DNA of 64,000 bases from positions 124,001-188,000 of the forward strand of contig NZ_MVDI01000004.1 of NCBI RefSeq assembly GCF_002939305.1, read 5' to 3'. The notes beneath the pieces were generated by a model. It did not search any database, had not been told where the DNA came from, and worked only from the letters and a program-made list of their open reading frames with translations. Source of the DNA: Chroococcidiopsis sp. TS-821. GTDB lineage: Bacteria > Cyanobacteriota > Cyanobacteriia > Cyanobacteriales > Chroococcidiopsidaceae. A program made the position numbers and the translations under genes. Shown here in pieces: positions 9,382 through 19,234 of this stretch (positions within the stretch are counted from its first letter, which is position 1; the number at the start of each line of letters is the position of its first letter).

Positions 9382-10170
9382 ATGTGCCGTTTGCTTGCTT
9401 ATCTAGGTTCATCGATTTTACTTGACCGCATATTAACTAAGCCAGAACACTCATTGATTGTGCAAAGTTATCAGCCGCGCGAGATGAATTCGGGACTACT
9501 CAATGCTGACGGATTCGGAATTGGTTGGTATCACGCACAAAAGGAAACGAATCCGTTTACATACAAAAATGTACTGCCAATCTGGAACGACACGAATCTT
9601 TCGAGTTTGGGACGCTATATCGAATCAGGATGCATCTTAGGGACGGTACGCAGTGCAACAGCAGGTCAAGCGGTAGATCTCAGTAATTGTCAACCTTTTG
9701 ATTATCAGCAGTTATTGTGCATTCATAACGGTCGAATCGAAAATTTTCGCGAGACACTCGCTAGACCATTACGCGATCGCTTAAGTGATGTGGCGTATAA
9801 ATCAATTAAAGGTAGCACCGACTCCGAACACTTTTTCGCATTGGTGATTGAAGAATTACACAAAAACCCTAGTGCTACACTCACACAAGCACTGCAAAAT
9901 GCTTTACTTACACTAGATCAATTAACGAAATTGTATAACATTACCGCATCCGCCAACATGGTTATCAGTGACGGACAGCAGCTAGTTGCTTCGCGGTTTG
10001 CGACTAACACGCAAACACCTTCACTTTATTGGCTACGCGACGATCCAACGTATCCAGAGTCAGTCATCATTGCTTCAGAACCTTTGTTTGCGGGTGATTG
10101 GAATCCTGTTCCTGAGCAAAGTCTTCTCACGGTAGGCAAAGACTTGAATGTTCAGATAGCTCAACTATAG
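9382..10170 (+). CDS. egtC: Ergothioneine biosynthesis glutamine amidotransferase-like EgtC
   Basis: 262 residues starting Met-Cys-Arg-Leu-Leu, so Cys2 becomes the N-terminal nucleophile of a class II amidotransferase fold after Met removal. Supporting motifs are ADGFGIGWY, GTVRSATAG and the HNGRIENF loop. In actinobacteria EgtC removes the glutamyl group from gamma-glutamyl-hercynylcysteine sulfoxide. Its place immediately upstream of egtB (42-base gap), with egtD following, supports the ergothioneine assignment over other family members. Its presence suggests a gamma-glutamylcysteine route. Confidence 0.87.
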   Translation: MCRLLAYLGSSILLDRILTKPEHSLIVQSYQPREMNSGLLNADGFGIGWYHAQKETNPFTYKNVLPIWNDTNLSSLGRYIESGCILGTVRSATAGQAVDLSNCQPFDYQQLLCIHNGRIENFRETLARPLRDRLSDVAYKSIKGSTDSEHFFALVIEELHKNPSATLTQALQNALLTLDQLTKLYNITASANMVISDGQQLVASRFATNTQTPSLYWLRDDPTYPESVIIASEPLFAGDWNPVPEQSLLTVGKDLNVQIAQL

Positions 10171-10212
10171 AAGCCAAAACCTAAAACTTAATTCTTCCCT
10201 ACTCTAAAAAAA

Positions 10213-11448
10213 ATGTCTCGTCGAGTAGCTCAACCCAATATCTTAGACCAACAGCGACAACAGCTAAAACACGCGTTACAACAATGTCGTCACAGTACCC
10301 TCGCATTATTCCAAGCAATCGATTACGATACATTCTGCCGTCAGGCGCATCCCGAATTTAGCCCTGTAGGTTGGCATTTGGGTCATATTGCGTATACCGA
10401 AGCTTTGTGGATACTCGAACACTGCGCGAAAAGACCCCGTCTGTTTCCTGAGTTTGGTCGCTTATTTATCGCCGATGGTTTACCAAAAGCCGAACGCCAG
10501 AATTTACCGACACTCGCACAAGTTCAACACTACCTCGATACTGTGCGATCGCAAGTTCTGGAATACTTAGAAATTGCAGACCTCGACCAGCAAGAACGTC
10601 TCTGGCGTTGGCTCATTCAGCACGAAAGTCAGCACAGTGAAACGATCGCCTTCGTCTTAGAATTGCTAAAAGTTCAATCAGGCTATAGCGTTCAGGATGT
10701 ACCCAGTGCGCCACCTTCAGAAATGATTGAAATTCCCGCAGGCTACTGCGAACTGGGAAACGATTCAGTTGATGCAATGGATAATGAGCGTCCGGTGCAT
10801 CGCGTTTATTTAGATACTTACTGGATCGACCGTTATCCTACTACGTGCGGACAGTACCAGGAATTTATCAACGCTGGCGGCTATCAAAATTCCCAATGGT
10901 GGTCAGAGGCTGGTTGGCAATGGTTGCAACAAGCGCAAGTAACACACCCACTTTACTGGCAAAATGTCACTGCTGATTCTCCAGTATATGGCGTAAGTTG
11001 GTATGAAGCCGAAGCGTATGCGCGATTTGTCGGTAAGCGGCTACCAACCGAAGCTGAATGGGAAAAAGCTGCTAGTTGGGATGCTACGCACGAATGTCGC
11101 CGTACTTATCCTTGGGGAGATACTATACTAGGAGCTCAAAAATGTAATTACAACTGTGCTGTGGGAAGAACAACACCCGTCGATACTTATCCTAATGGGC
11201 AAAGTCCTTATGGTTGCTACGATATGCTAGGAAATGTTTGGGAGTGGACTGCATCGCTATTTCAGGGTTATCCAGGTTTTACACATTACCCTTACATCGG
11301 CTATTCCCAAGTTTATTTCGACGCGCAACATTATGTCCTACGCGGTGGTAGCTGGGCAACTCGTCCTTGGGCTTTACGCTGTAGCTTTCGCAACTGGTAT
11401 CATCCGCACATCCGGCAAATCTTCGCAGGCTTTCGTTGTGCTAAGTGA
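10213..11448 (+). CDS. egtB: Ergothioneine biosynthesis sulfoxide synthase EgtB
   Basis: 411 residues. The N-terminal DinB-like domain carries the iron ligands: His55 or His58 in WHLGHIA, then His137 and His141 in QHESQHSE (H-x3-H-x-E). The C-terminal part (about 170-410) is a formylglycine-generating-enzyme-like fold with PTEAEWEKAA, YDMLGNVWEWT and VLRGGSW. EgtB is a mononuclear non-haem iron enzyme that couples hercynine to a thiol (gamma-glutamylcysteine or cysteine) with oxygen, giving the sulfoxide. It sits between egtC and egtD on the same strand; the 287-base gap to egtD may hold a separate promoter. Confidence 0.93.
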   Translation: MSRRVAQPNILDQQRQQLKHALQQCRHSTLALFQAIDYDTFCRQAHPEFSPVGWHLGHIAYTEALWILEHCAKRPRLFPEFGRLFIADGLPKAERQNLPTLAQVQHYLDTVRSQVLEYLEIADLDQQERLWRWLIQHESQHSETIAFVLELLKVQSGYSVQDVPSAPPSEMIEIPAGYCELGNDSVDAMDNERPVHRVYLDTYWIDRYPTTCGQYQEFINAGGYQNSQWWSEAGWQWLQQAQVTHPLYWQNVTADSPVYGVSWYEAEAYARFVGKRLPTEAEWEKAASWDATHECRRTYPWGDTILGAQKCNYNCAVGRTTPVDTYPNGQSPYGCYDMLGNVWEWTASLFQGYPGFTHYPYIGYSQVYFDAQHYVLRGGSWATRPWALRCSFRNWYHPHIRQIFAGFRCAK

Positions 11449-11735
11449 TGGTGTTTCGCTTTAATTGACGACATACAAATGGGTAGCAGAGGTGCAGAAA
11501 AGAAATTATAGTATGTGTTTTTTCGGGCATAAGCAAGAGTTATTCCAGATTTGGTTCCCATAAGCTTGAAACATCTAGCTCAAGCGTGATTTTATAGGCA
11601 ATAGCTTTATGATTTACTCACTAAATATGACTCATGAGTTTTGAGGCGAATCGCGATCGCCTAAGTGCAGTAAACTAAACGTTGCTGCTTTTTTATGCCT
11701 ACGCAATTTATCCCGCCTTGGCAAACGGAGGTTTA

Positions 11736-12761
11736 ATGTCCTTATCCAAAGCTGCAAGCAATACGTTAGAATTTACACCTCGACGCTTGCAGATCGAGTA
11801 TTTGATTGACTCTACCGCACAAGCGAAGACAATTGACGGCAATGACGTCATTCAAGGCTTAACTCAACATCCCAAGTCACTTCCAGCACGATACTTTTAC
11901 GACGATCGAGGTTCTCAACTGTTTGAGCAAATTTGCACGTTACCAGAGTATTATCTCACGCGCACAGAAACCGCGATCTTGCAAGAATATGCATCAGAAA
12001 TTGCTCAGATTACTGGGGCTTGCGAACTTGTAGAACTTGGTAGTGGAAGTTCGACAAAAACGCGTATTCTCTTGGATGCTTACAAACAACTCGGCTACCC
12101 TTTACACTACCTACCCATTGATGTCAGTGCTGGTATTTTAGAAAGCAGTGCAAAACAACTATTAGCTGATTATCCATCGTTGCAAGTCCACGCGCTCGTT
12201 AGTACCTATGAATTAGCGCTAGAAAAGCTAATTCCTACACAACTTGCTAGCCGGATGATTTGTTTTATCGGTAGCACCTTAGGAAATCTTACTCCCAATG
12301 AGTGCAATACCTTTTTCGCGCAGGTTACTGCTGCATTGCAGCCTGGGGAATATTTTTTATTAGGAGTAGACTTACAAAAGCCAAAAGAAATCCTCGAAGC
12401 CGCTTATAACGATCGCCAAGGTGTCACAGCGGCTTTTAATTTAAATATGCTACAACACCTCAACGCGCGCTTTGGTGGCGATTTTGACTTACAGCAGTTT
12501 GAACATTGGGCATTCTACAACGAAACTCAGCATCAAATTGAAATGCATTTACGCAGTCGGCGATCACAAACTGTTTGTTTACGCGCTTTAGATCTCGCGG
12601 TCGAATTTGCTACTGATGAAACCATCCTTACGGAAATTTCGCGTAAATTTAATCTCAATACCATTCAACAAGAACTTGCCCAGCAAAACCTAAAACCAGT
12701 TCAAGCCTGGACAGATCCAAAACAATGGTTTGGCTTGATCCTGTGTCAATTGCAAGCTTAA
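11736..12761 (+). CDS. egtD: L-histidine N(alpha)-methyltransferase EgtD
   Basis: 341 residues from the ATG at 11736, preceded by GGAGG at 11727-11731; an in-frame start at 11682 would add 18 residues without homology. Motif I ELGSGSSTKTRILLDA and the later CFIGSTLGNLTP and FLLGVDLQKP blocks are characteristic of EgtD, which methylates histidine three times with SAM to hercynine, the EgtB substrate. Enzymes from the egtC-egtB-egtD set convert histidine to the sulfoxide intermediate; no egtE-like lyase or egtA is in the window. The gene ends 10 bases from a convergent gene. Confidence 0.93.
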   Translation: MSLSKAASNTLEFTPRRLQIEYLIDSTAQAKTIDGNDVIQGLTQHPKSLPARYFYDDRGSQLFEQICTLPEYYLTRTETAILQEYASEIAQITGACELVELGSGSSTKTRILLDAYKQLGYPLHYLPIDVSAGILESSAKQLLADYPSLQVHALVSTYELALEKLIPTQLASRMICFIGSTLGNLTPNECNTFFAQVTAALQPGEYFLLGVDLQKPKEILEAAYNDRQGVTAAFNLNMLQHLNARFGGDFDLQQFEHWAFYNETQHQIEMHLRSRRSQTVCLRALDLAVEFATDETILTEISRKFNLNTIQQELAQQNLKPVQAWTDPKQWFGLILCQLQA

Positions 12762-12771
12762 GCGAACCTCA

Positions 12772-13374
12772 TCAACAAATCGGACGGTTCCCAGGATTGA
12801 CTGCATGAATATAATCGCTACCTGCGATCGGTAATCCCCGATTGTAGGCAGCAGCTTCGGGCTGTCCCCAACCTAGTTGTAACACGATTTCAAGAAAGTC
12901 TGCCTTTTCCCACTTGCAAAGATTTGCCCATTCCATGCGTTGAGCAATTTTATCTACTGTTACTGGCGTTACTAGTCGATAATCTTTACCGTTATTGATA
13001 CTTTTGTAGATATCCATCCCCACAGTAACTTTATGCCAAAAATGGACAATCCTCGTTTTTGCCTGTTTTAAAGTCTCTAAATCTTCAGGTAACGCAATCA
13101 ATTGAGAATCTACTTCTGGATAGTCAATGCTACTGCCTTTAACAGTCAGCCGACGCCAAACAATCCCTGATACATTGTGTTCTCTTTGGTAACAATGAAC
13201 CGCTGCTTTAAAATCTTGGTAAGCGTCAAACTTTTGTATCCCGTCACTCTTGATGAACCTATCGATAATTGGATTACCAGAGGCGGTAGCAGCAATTTTG
13301 AGTCGCTCACCCTTGAGACAAGCCTGGCGCTCGTCTGCTAAAATCTGTATCAGCTCTTCGGTAGTGTATGCCAT
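12772..13374 (-). CDS. Hypothetical protein
   Basis: 200 residues on the minus strand, with normal amino-acid composition and no signal peptide or membrane segment. The sequence has a mixed alpha/beta look (charged N-terminal helix, later aromatic residues such as IVHFWHKVTVGMD and WGQPEAAAYNRG). I do not recognise the family. Coding status is supported by length, cyanobacterial codon use and its clean placement convergent to egtD (10-base gap). Confidence 0.65.
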   Translation of the reverse strand: MAYTTEELIQILADERQACLKGERLKIAATASGNPIIDRFIKSDGIQKFDAYQDFKAAVHCYQREHNVSGIVWRRLTVKGSSIDYPEVDSQLIALPEDLETLKQAKTRIVHFWHKVTVGMDIYKSINNGKDYRLVTPVTVDKIAQRMEWANLCKWEKADFLEIVLQLGWGQPEAAAYNRGLPIAGSDYIHAVNPGNRPIC

Positions 13375-13449
13375 TGTCCCTAATGAGTGGATACGCAGTT
13401 TCTAATTGCATCTTAAGATCTAAGCGCCAGATTTGTTCTGTCTCGATAG

Positions 13450-14034
13450 TTACTCAGCTAGTTCAGAACTAAATTCATTGATCGGACGACGTTTTAACTC
13501 TACTGATTCAGATCGCGGTAGTAGATCAAAGAGATCTCTAAAAATATCGTCAACTTTCTCGAAGGGTACTTGTCCTGTTTCATTCAGCACAACATCCCCC
13601 GACTGATTAAATACAACAAGTTGCGGCACAACTCCTGAGTAGTAATAGCCTGGTTCAGTAGGTGCGTATGTTTCTTTCAATCCAATAGTGTCTACACTGA
13701 CTGGAATGAAATCTACCACACGTCCGTAAAAAGCTTGCAAGCGTGTAACTACTGGAGCGTATTGCTTACAGTCGCTGCTGTCATCTATATAAAAAATGAG
13801 TAAAGTAGGCTTATCGCGCTTCAATGATTCTTCTAGCTTTACTTTGGGTGGCACAAGTGAGGCATTTCCACCATACAAAATAAATACATTGCCCTCAAAA
13901 CTATCGTCGCTAATGCCAGCGAAGGCTATTGGTGTCACTAGCGTATATTGGCAACCCAGAATGAGCAGGCAAACGACAACAAAACGCCGCCAAGAGCAGA
14001 GCATTTTGTACCAAAGGTTTAATAAAAACTTCAT
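13450..14034 (-). CDS. Thioredoxin-fold exported protein, probable photosystem I accumulation factor family
   Basis: 194 residues. Residues about 12-38 are hydrophobic and end in AFAG, a signal peptide or membrane anchor. The mature domain begins with SDDSFEGNVF, followed by LLIFYIDDSSDCKQYAPVV, a thioredoxin-like strand-helix unit with a single Cys in place of CxxC, and a later cis-Pro-like YYYSGVVPQLVVF. It resembles the cyanobacterial and plastid proteins annotated as thylakoid membrane photosystem I accumulation factor. A thylakoid-lumen location and assembly role are inferred from that family. It sits 75 bases after (on the minus strand, before) the hypothetical gene. Confidence 0.68.
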   Translation of the reverse strand: MKFLLNLWYKMLCSWRRFVVVCLLILGCQYTLVTPIAFAGISDDSFEGNVFILYGGNASLVPPKVKLEESLKRDKPTLLIFYIDDSSDCKQYAPVVTRLQAFYGRVVDFIPVSVDTIGLKETYAPTEPGYYYSGVVPQLVVFNQSGDVVLNETGQVPFEKVDDIFRDLFDLLPRSESVELKRRPINEFSSELAE

Positions 14035-14326
14035 TGAAACAACTGAAGTTAAACTATTTTAGAACTTTAATATTTTAGTCTAGATCGGTAAGAACTAAAC
14101 TAAAAGTGCCACGTAAGTATTTTAACTTATTGTATTACCTGTGCTACTAAACCTTAACTTCTCTAACAGAATTTAGTCGTTAATCTGAAATTAAAAACTT
14201 GTGGAGTTACCTATCGCTAGTTGCTTTTCTTAGCCTAATCTTTATGTTTAATATGATTTATGTTTTTTGTTTAATTAGCAGAAATGCACTACAATTAATT
14301 ATATAATTTGCAGTCATTTTAGTTTG

Positions 14327-14617
14327 ATGAAAAGTTTCCAATCCATATTAATTTTATTAACAATAGTGACTTTTTCCGAAACTGTTTTAGCTCTTCCTGA
14401 AACTCAAAATACGTATTCGTCAGCTATAGAAAAGAAAGAATCCATTGTTGATACTCCTATATGCTATATGCGTACAGCAAATGGTGGTGTCTTAGATCTT
14501 AGTAAACTGTGTGAGGCAAAATCGGAAAATACTGGGCGTATACCAGTACGACGGACAATTAATGTCTACAACTATACTAGAACAAATAAGTTTGACCGCG
14601 AGTTATACGGAGATTAA
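14327..14617 (+). CDS. Small secreted hypothetical protein
   Basis: 96 residues from ATG 14327. A signal peptide (MKSFQSILILLT to about residue 22, ending VLALP) precedes a short mature part with two cysteines in ICYMRTANGGVLDLSKLCE, which could form a disulfide. That Cys...Leu-Cys pattern recurs in small exported cyanobacterial proteins that I have seen without a function. The rest is polar. The gene lies in an AT-rich stretch and has no obvious ribosome site, so I am moderately sure it is expressed. Confidence 0.55.
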   Translation: MKSFQSILILLTIVTFSETVLALPETQNTYSSAIEKKESIVDTPICYMRTANGGVLDLSKLCEAKSENTGRIPVRRTINVYNYTRTNKFDRELYGD

Positions 14618-14685
14618 GATATTAATAATTATAAAATTGATAAGTAAGGTAGAAGCAAAATGTCTACCTTGACTTACTTAATTAT

Positions 14686-15414
14686 TTAGTAATGTTTCAT
14701 TAAGTTTATTGCCCTCAGGCGACCTAAAATATTGCCTTGTTCGGTATAGAGTTGAATTGCTATTTGATAATCTTTTAATGTGGCTTGGCGGTTTTTGAGT
14801 TTAGCGTAAACTTGGGCACGGTTGAAATATGCTTCAGCACGTCCAGGGTTAGTTTCAATTGCTTTATTTAAATCCTCTAGCGCTTTTTGCATATTTCCTA
14901 GTTGGAAATAAACAGCGCCTCGATCGCTGTAACCAAATGCATCTTCTGGATAAAGCTTGATTGCTTGGGTATAATCAGCGATCGCTCCTTGATAATCGCC
15001 TAAAGCAACTCTTGCATCTCCTCGGCTATTGTAGATATGAGCGAAATTTGGATTACCTTGCAAAGCTAAAGTATAGTCTTCAACGGCTCCTTGATAATCT
15101 CCTATTTTCTGACGCGCATCACCTCGATAAATGTATGCCATGTCATGGTTGGAATTTAATTGTAATGCTTGAGTAAAAGCTTGAGTAGCCGCTTGATAAC
15201 TTTGTTGGTGTAGTTTTTCTAACCCTTGATTTACAAAGCGCTCAGCACTGATTTCTTTTGACGTCAATGCTCTTGCTTCGGTGGGAAGCATTGGCGATGC
15301 ATGGTGTTGATGCTCAGGTGAAGCAGCTGCAAAATCAGCATCACTCAGAATTCCTATCCCTACAAATAGATTGATGACTACTAACGTAGTTATTATTTTA
15401 GACAAGAAGTGCAT
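14686..15414 (-). CDS. Exported tetratricopeptide-repeat protein
   Basis: 242 residues from the ATG at 15414, chosen because the hydrophobic stretch right after it makes a signal peptide (ending near FAAAS); in-frame starts at 15459 and 15504 would bury that segment. No ribosome site decides between them. About five 34-residue TPR units fill the C-terminal half, with hallmarks such as AYIYRGDARQKIGDYQGAVEDY and AFGYSDRGAVYFQLGN. TPR arrays mediate protein-protein interactions. Location is periplasmic or lumenal by inference. A His-rich patch (EHQHHAS) sits after the signal region. Confidence 0.82.
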   Translation of the reverse strand: MHFLSKIITTLVVINLFVGIGILSDADFAAASPEHQHHASPMLPTEARALTSKEISAERFVNQGLEKLHQQSYQAATQAFTQALQLNSNHDMAYIYRGDARQKIGDYQGAVEDYTLALQGNPNFAHIYNSRGDARVALGDYQGAIADYTQAIKLYPEDAFGYSDRGAVYFQLGNMQKALEDLNKAIETNPGRAEAYFNRAQVYAKLKNRQATLKDYQIAIQLYTEQGNILGRLRAINLMKHY

Positions 15415-15888
15415 AGTTGTAGTTTGTGATTTGAGTTTTTCTAAGTTAGGAACAATCATTGCTTCATGAATGTCATATTTAAGTAAATAGGTAATAAGGC
15501 TCACAACATCAAAGTCACTGATTATTAAAAATTAGCTTCGATGTCATTTTCATCACCTATATACTTGATATGAAAAGGTGTAACTTTTAATTATGCCCAT
15601 ATACAGATCAATGCATCGCTAAGGTTTATCAGCCTTATTAGCAAAAGGTCAATACAAAAAGATACTGCACGATGAAGCGCTAGTGTTAGTTCAAAAGACT
15701 TCTTGCAAAAGTAATTAAACTGTAACTGTCATGTTAAGCCTTGCGAAATTCTTTGTTACATTACATTCCGCTAGGAATAACTTTCATAATTTTCAACTTT
15801 TGCAAGTCTTCTAATATACTACTGAAAATTAATGATTTTTCTGGTCAGTTCTGAAGATTGTGAAAAATGAGAATTAGAGCAACACTCG
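15415..15888 (+). other. Non-coding spacer
   Basis: This stretch separates the TPR gene and the multicopper oxidase, both on the minus strand; it should hold the TPR gene's promoter and the 3' end of the oxidase transcript. It is AT-rich. I see no further gene. The 5' part overlaps alternative longer starts of the TPR gene (to 15504). Confidence 0.6.
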
Positions 15889-17406
15889 CTATAAAGGAGG
15901 TGCAGGAAGTGGTTTTGGTCGCGCTGTAGCAATAGGATCTTGACCAATATTTCCGCTTTGTGAAGCTTGAGCATTTTGCAACACTTCAAACTGACTCATC
16001 ATGTCATGATCTTCGTGAACTGTGTTATGGCAGTGCTGCATATATTTACCTGTATTAGGACCAAATTTCCCAATTACCCTAATTGATTCATTTTCGCCAA
16101 CATAAAAAACATCCTTCCAACCAACTTCGTACGAAAATGGCGCTCTACCATTGCGGTCAAGAATTTGACAGTCGATCAAATGTAGATGGATCGGATGGAA
16201 CCAACCACCAGAATTATTATACAAGCGCCAAATTTCGATGTCTCCAAACTGCGGGGCACCATCAACTCGGTTGACGTCCCAGACTTTACCATTAATTACC
16301 CATAGACCATTGGTACGTTCATACCTAAATTCCCTAGTTCGGACAGCTTGAGAAGCTAGCAAGGGAGTAAAAGCGCGTAGCTGACTGGGTACCGAACTAT
16401 CATCAGGCGCATCGCGTACGACATCAAAACGCATAATTTCGTTGGTTCTACCAGAATACTCATCATTATTCTTCGGGTTTGTGTTTCTCAAGATAATCTG
16501 CGTACCAATAGGATACTTAGAAAAATCAATCACAAACTCGTATCGTTCTCCACTAGCAAAACGGAAATTTTTTACTGCTACGGGTGCTGGCTTGAGTCCC
16601 GCATCAGTACCAATCATGAGAAAAGAGTCGCCTGTGCTGAGTGATAGTTGATAAGAACGCGAAATAGAGCCATTCAAAGCACGGAAGCGGTATTTACGTC
16701 TTGCTACTTCCATCCGCGGCCAAGGCACACCATTGACTACAATAACGTCACCAAACTGACTTTTTTCTCCCTGATCGTCAAAAATCAAGCTGCCGTTAGT
16801 GGCAAATTGCTTATCTTGGATAATTAACGGTACATCGTACTCGCCTTTGGGTAAGGGTAAATCAAGTTCTGTTTGATCTTGCACAATATACATTCCTGCT
16901 AACCCCATGTAAACGTTACGGGCGGTAGCATGAATAGCGTGGTCGTGATACCAGAGGGTGGCAGCACGATTATTAGGATAATAGTAATCTTTGTAATACC
17001 CAGGAAAGGTAAGATCTTCGGCATAGCCGTCATATTGCGGCAAAGACGCCATGCCGTGTAAATGCGTAGAAGTTGGTACGCCTAAACTATTGTTGATAAA
17101 GCGAACAACGGATTGTCGCCCTGCCCGTTGAATAATGGTTGGTCCAGGTGTAATTCCGTTATAACCCCAAATCTCGGTTGATTTGCCAGGTAGTATTTCA
17201 ACCTGAGCTTTACGCATAGTAATTTCGTAATAATCGGTCTGCGCGTCGCTACGCACCGGTTGAAGTACAGGTGGTCTGCGAAAAGGTAGTGTGAATTTAT
17301 TTACAGCAGTCTGAGCGTAGCTTATGCGCTCTAAACCTGTAGGTAGCAGCAAAGCCCCTCCCGCAAATGCTCCTAATTGCAATGCTTTTCGCCTTGTTAT
17401 TTTCAT
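15889..17406 (-). CDS. Tat-exported multicopper oxidase (bilirubin oxidase/CotA-like)
   Basis: 505 residues from ATG 17406; the start at 17439 adds 11 residues before the signal. The leader has a twin-arginine motif (TRRKALQLGAF) and hydrophobic segment, as expected for a folded copper protein. The four copper-binding blocks are visible: THLHG, WYHDHAIH, HPIHLHLID and HCHNTVHEDHDM. The last has the HCH-x3-H-x4-M spacing, so the type 1 copper has a Met axial ligand. It should oxidise phenols, bilirubin-like compounds or metals with reduction of oxygen to water. Physiological substrate unknown. It is a lone gene flanked by long AT-rich spacers. Confidence 0.9.
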   Translation of the reverse strand: MKITRRKALQLGAFAGGALLLPTGLERISYAQTAVNKFTLPFRRPPVLQPVRSDAQTDYYEITMRKAQVEILPGKSTEIWGYNGITPGPTIIQRAGRQSVVRFINNSLGVPTSTHLHGMASLPQYDGYAEDLTFPGYYKDYYYPNNRAATLWYHDHAIHATARNVYMGLAGMYIVQDQTELDLPLPKGEYDVPLIIQDKQFATNGSLIFDDQGEKSQFGDVIVVNGVPWPRMEVARRKYRFRALNGSISRSYQLSLSTGDSFLMIGTDAGLKPAPVAVKNFRFASGERYEFVIDFSKYPIGTQIILRNTNPKNNDEYSGRTNEIMRFDVVRDAPDDSSVPSQLRAFTPLLASQAVRTREFRYERTNGLWVINGKVWDVNRVDGAPQFGDIEIWRLYNNSGGWFHPIHLHLIDCQILDRNGRAPFSYEVGWKDVFYVGENESIRVIGKFGPNTGKYMQHCHNTVHEDHDMMSQFEVLQNAQASQSGNIGQDPIATARPKPLPAPPL

Positions 17407-18403
17407 TGTTCCTCTTTTGACAGACACCACTACTTGCAAATCTCATAGGCAAATCCACCTATGAACTTTTGTTAACCCTGCTTTATCTACGATGACGGGT
17501 TTGGTATCACAGTGATGTCAAAGTTATGTATAAGTTGTGTGTAAAATTGGCAAAACTTAATTATTTAGAAAAATTTTTACGCTACGCAGAAATATTAACC
17601 AAGCTTGTATAAATGGTTTATATATACAAAAGAAATAAACAGCTTGTAGCTAGCTGGTTTAGTAGAATTTTTCATATATTTATGATTTTTTATTTAGTTT
17701 TAGTAAGACAATAATGTAGTTTATTGTATAAAAACAAGCTTGTACGACGATGTTACTGACAAAAACGCAATGTTGCCAACCAAAGGTTTATGCAAAGATA
17801 TTTCGTGATTTATTCAAGAAGCTAGATAATAATTAGTCTTATAGTTCAAAGCAATACATAGAGAAAACTCGTAATTAATATGTAGCAAATCATATACAAA
17901 GGTATGAGATCAGAAAGAGCTTTATAAGTAACTTTAAAAAAGAAGTAGTACTGCGGCGATCGCCTAGCTCTAGCTCGACACAAAAATAGCAATTTTAATT
18001 CTTAATATCCATGCCTTGGTAAAGCTAAATTCTATGAATGTCCGGTCTTGTAAACATATCTGGACATGAAAGTTAAGTATCCTGAGAGATTATGAAGTTA
18101 TGTTAAAGAAGTCCTAATGAACTTTGGTAGAAACTAGGTTAACTAGCGATCGTAGAAATATTTCTATCCCCTGCCCTTGGGGTGCTAGAATCTTCATAGT
18201 GTGTACTTCATCTATTGATGAAAGCAAGGATCAACCCTTTAACTCAAAGTTCACACAGCAAAAAAACGCTAGTAATTAACTCCTCATTAGAAAATATAGA
18301 ACCTACTAGCTCTAGAAATGTTGTCTTTCTGAGGTTGTCTAGTAGGTTGGCGTTGCGAAAACTTATCCGCACATTGCGTTATAAATTAATAATTTGATGT
18401 ACT
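17407..18403 (+). other. Long AT-rich non-coding stretch with an inverted repeat
   Basis: About 1 kb without a convincing gene. A 60-codon ORF at 18215-18397 lacks a recognisable domain. ATGTCCGG (18038-18045) and CTGGACAT (18060-18067) form an inverted repeat with one mismatch and a 14-base spacer. CCCC and GGGG around 18170-18181 make a short GC hairpin. Promoter signals of the oxidase gene should lie at its left end. Confidence 0.55.
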
Positions 18404-18841
18404 TTAATCTTGTGGCAAAATATAATTCAACTGAGGTAAGCTGCTACTAAATTGAGTGCAGTTATTAGCAACAGCTGATTTAATTGCCACATCGGCAAAT
18501 CGTCCAACGCCTTCTGAACCTAATTTAGCGATCGCCTCTGTAGGAAACATCGTCTTACTATCAGCTACTACACCAGCTTTAACAGTTTCGTAAGTTTTTC
18601 CCAATTGGAAGTCTTTGCAGGTTGTGTTAGATAGAGCTATGAGTCTACCAGTAGGAGCAAAGGAGATAAAATGATAATGCTTATTTCCAGGTCCTTCTCG
18701 AATCCAATCAGATTCTCTGGCTAATTGGCTGAGATAATTCTGAAATGGTATTGGGTATTGGGTATCATCTGCTCGTGCTATTAGATGGAAAGGCAGTACA
18801 AAAGTGGCTCCCAATACTACTCCTACGAACTTTTTCAACAT
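18404..18841 (-). CDS. Secreted hypothetical protein
   Basis: 145 residues with a signal peptide (MLKKFVGVVLGATFVLPFHLIARA, cleavage after ARA). The mature part of about 120 residues contains two Cys (FNTTCKDF-like and VANNCTQF contexts) that could pair. No family is recognised. Length, codon use and the clear signal peptide make it a likely gene. Isolated between long spacers. Confidence 0.65.
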   Translation of the reverse strand: MLKKFVGVVLGATFVLPFHLIARADDTQYPIPFQNYLSQLARESDWIREGPGNKHYHFISFAPTGRLIALSNTTCKDFQLGKTYETVKAGVVADSKTMFPTEAIAKLGSEGVGRFADVAIKSAVANNCTQFSSSLPQLNYILPQD

Positions 18842-19234
18842 AGATTACTTGTGCCCTGTGATATTCAAAATTAAACTGAATAGTGCTCTCGTATAGAAAA
18901 CTCCATACATTCTTTGCTGTCATAACAGACACTTCTTTAATGTGTGCTTAGAAGCACAATTAATGACTGAATACCTAACTATAGACGCAGTATTGAAAGC
19001 GAACTTGCTGTAAACCGCAAAAGGTGACGTTTCGCTTTGCCTCACTTTGCATCATCTATGTCATGGTCTTCTTGAATTATAGTAGGCAGCGCGTCGTCAT
19101 GAGGGCACTTTTAGTATGAGATAGTGCAGAGTTATGTATAAGTTTCGACTAATGTGTCAAGGTTCCAAATTTAAGAGCGTCTTGGCACAAACATACAGTG
19201 CGGTTATGCTGGAAGTTGGTTTTCTAATTGCAGA
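18842..19234 (+). other. Non-coding spacer between divergent genes
   Basis: About 390 bases between the minus-strand secreted protein and the plus-strand hydrolase. It must contain both promoters. I find no RNA gene, conserved motif or strong hairpin here. Confidence 0.5.

Noticed and set aside
18215-18397. 60-codon ORF on the plus strand
   Set aside because: No recognisable domain, Ser/Leu/Arg-rich composition in AT-rich DNA and no ribosome site.
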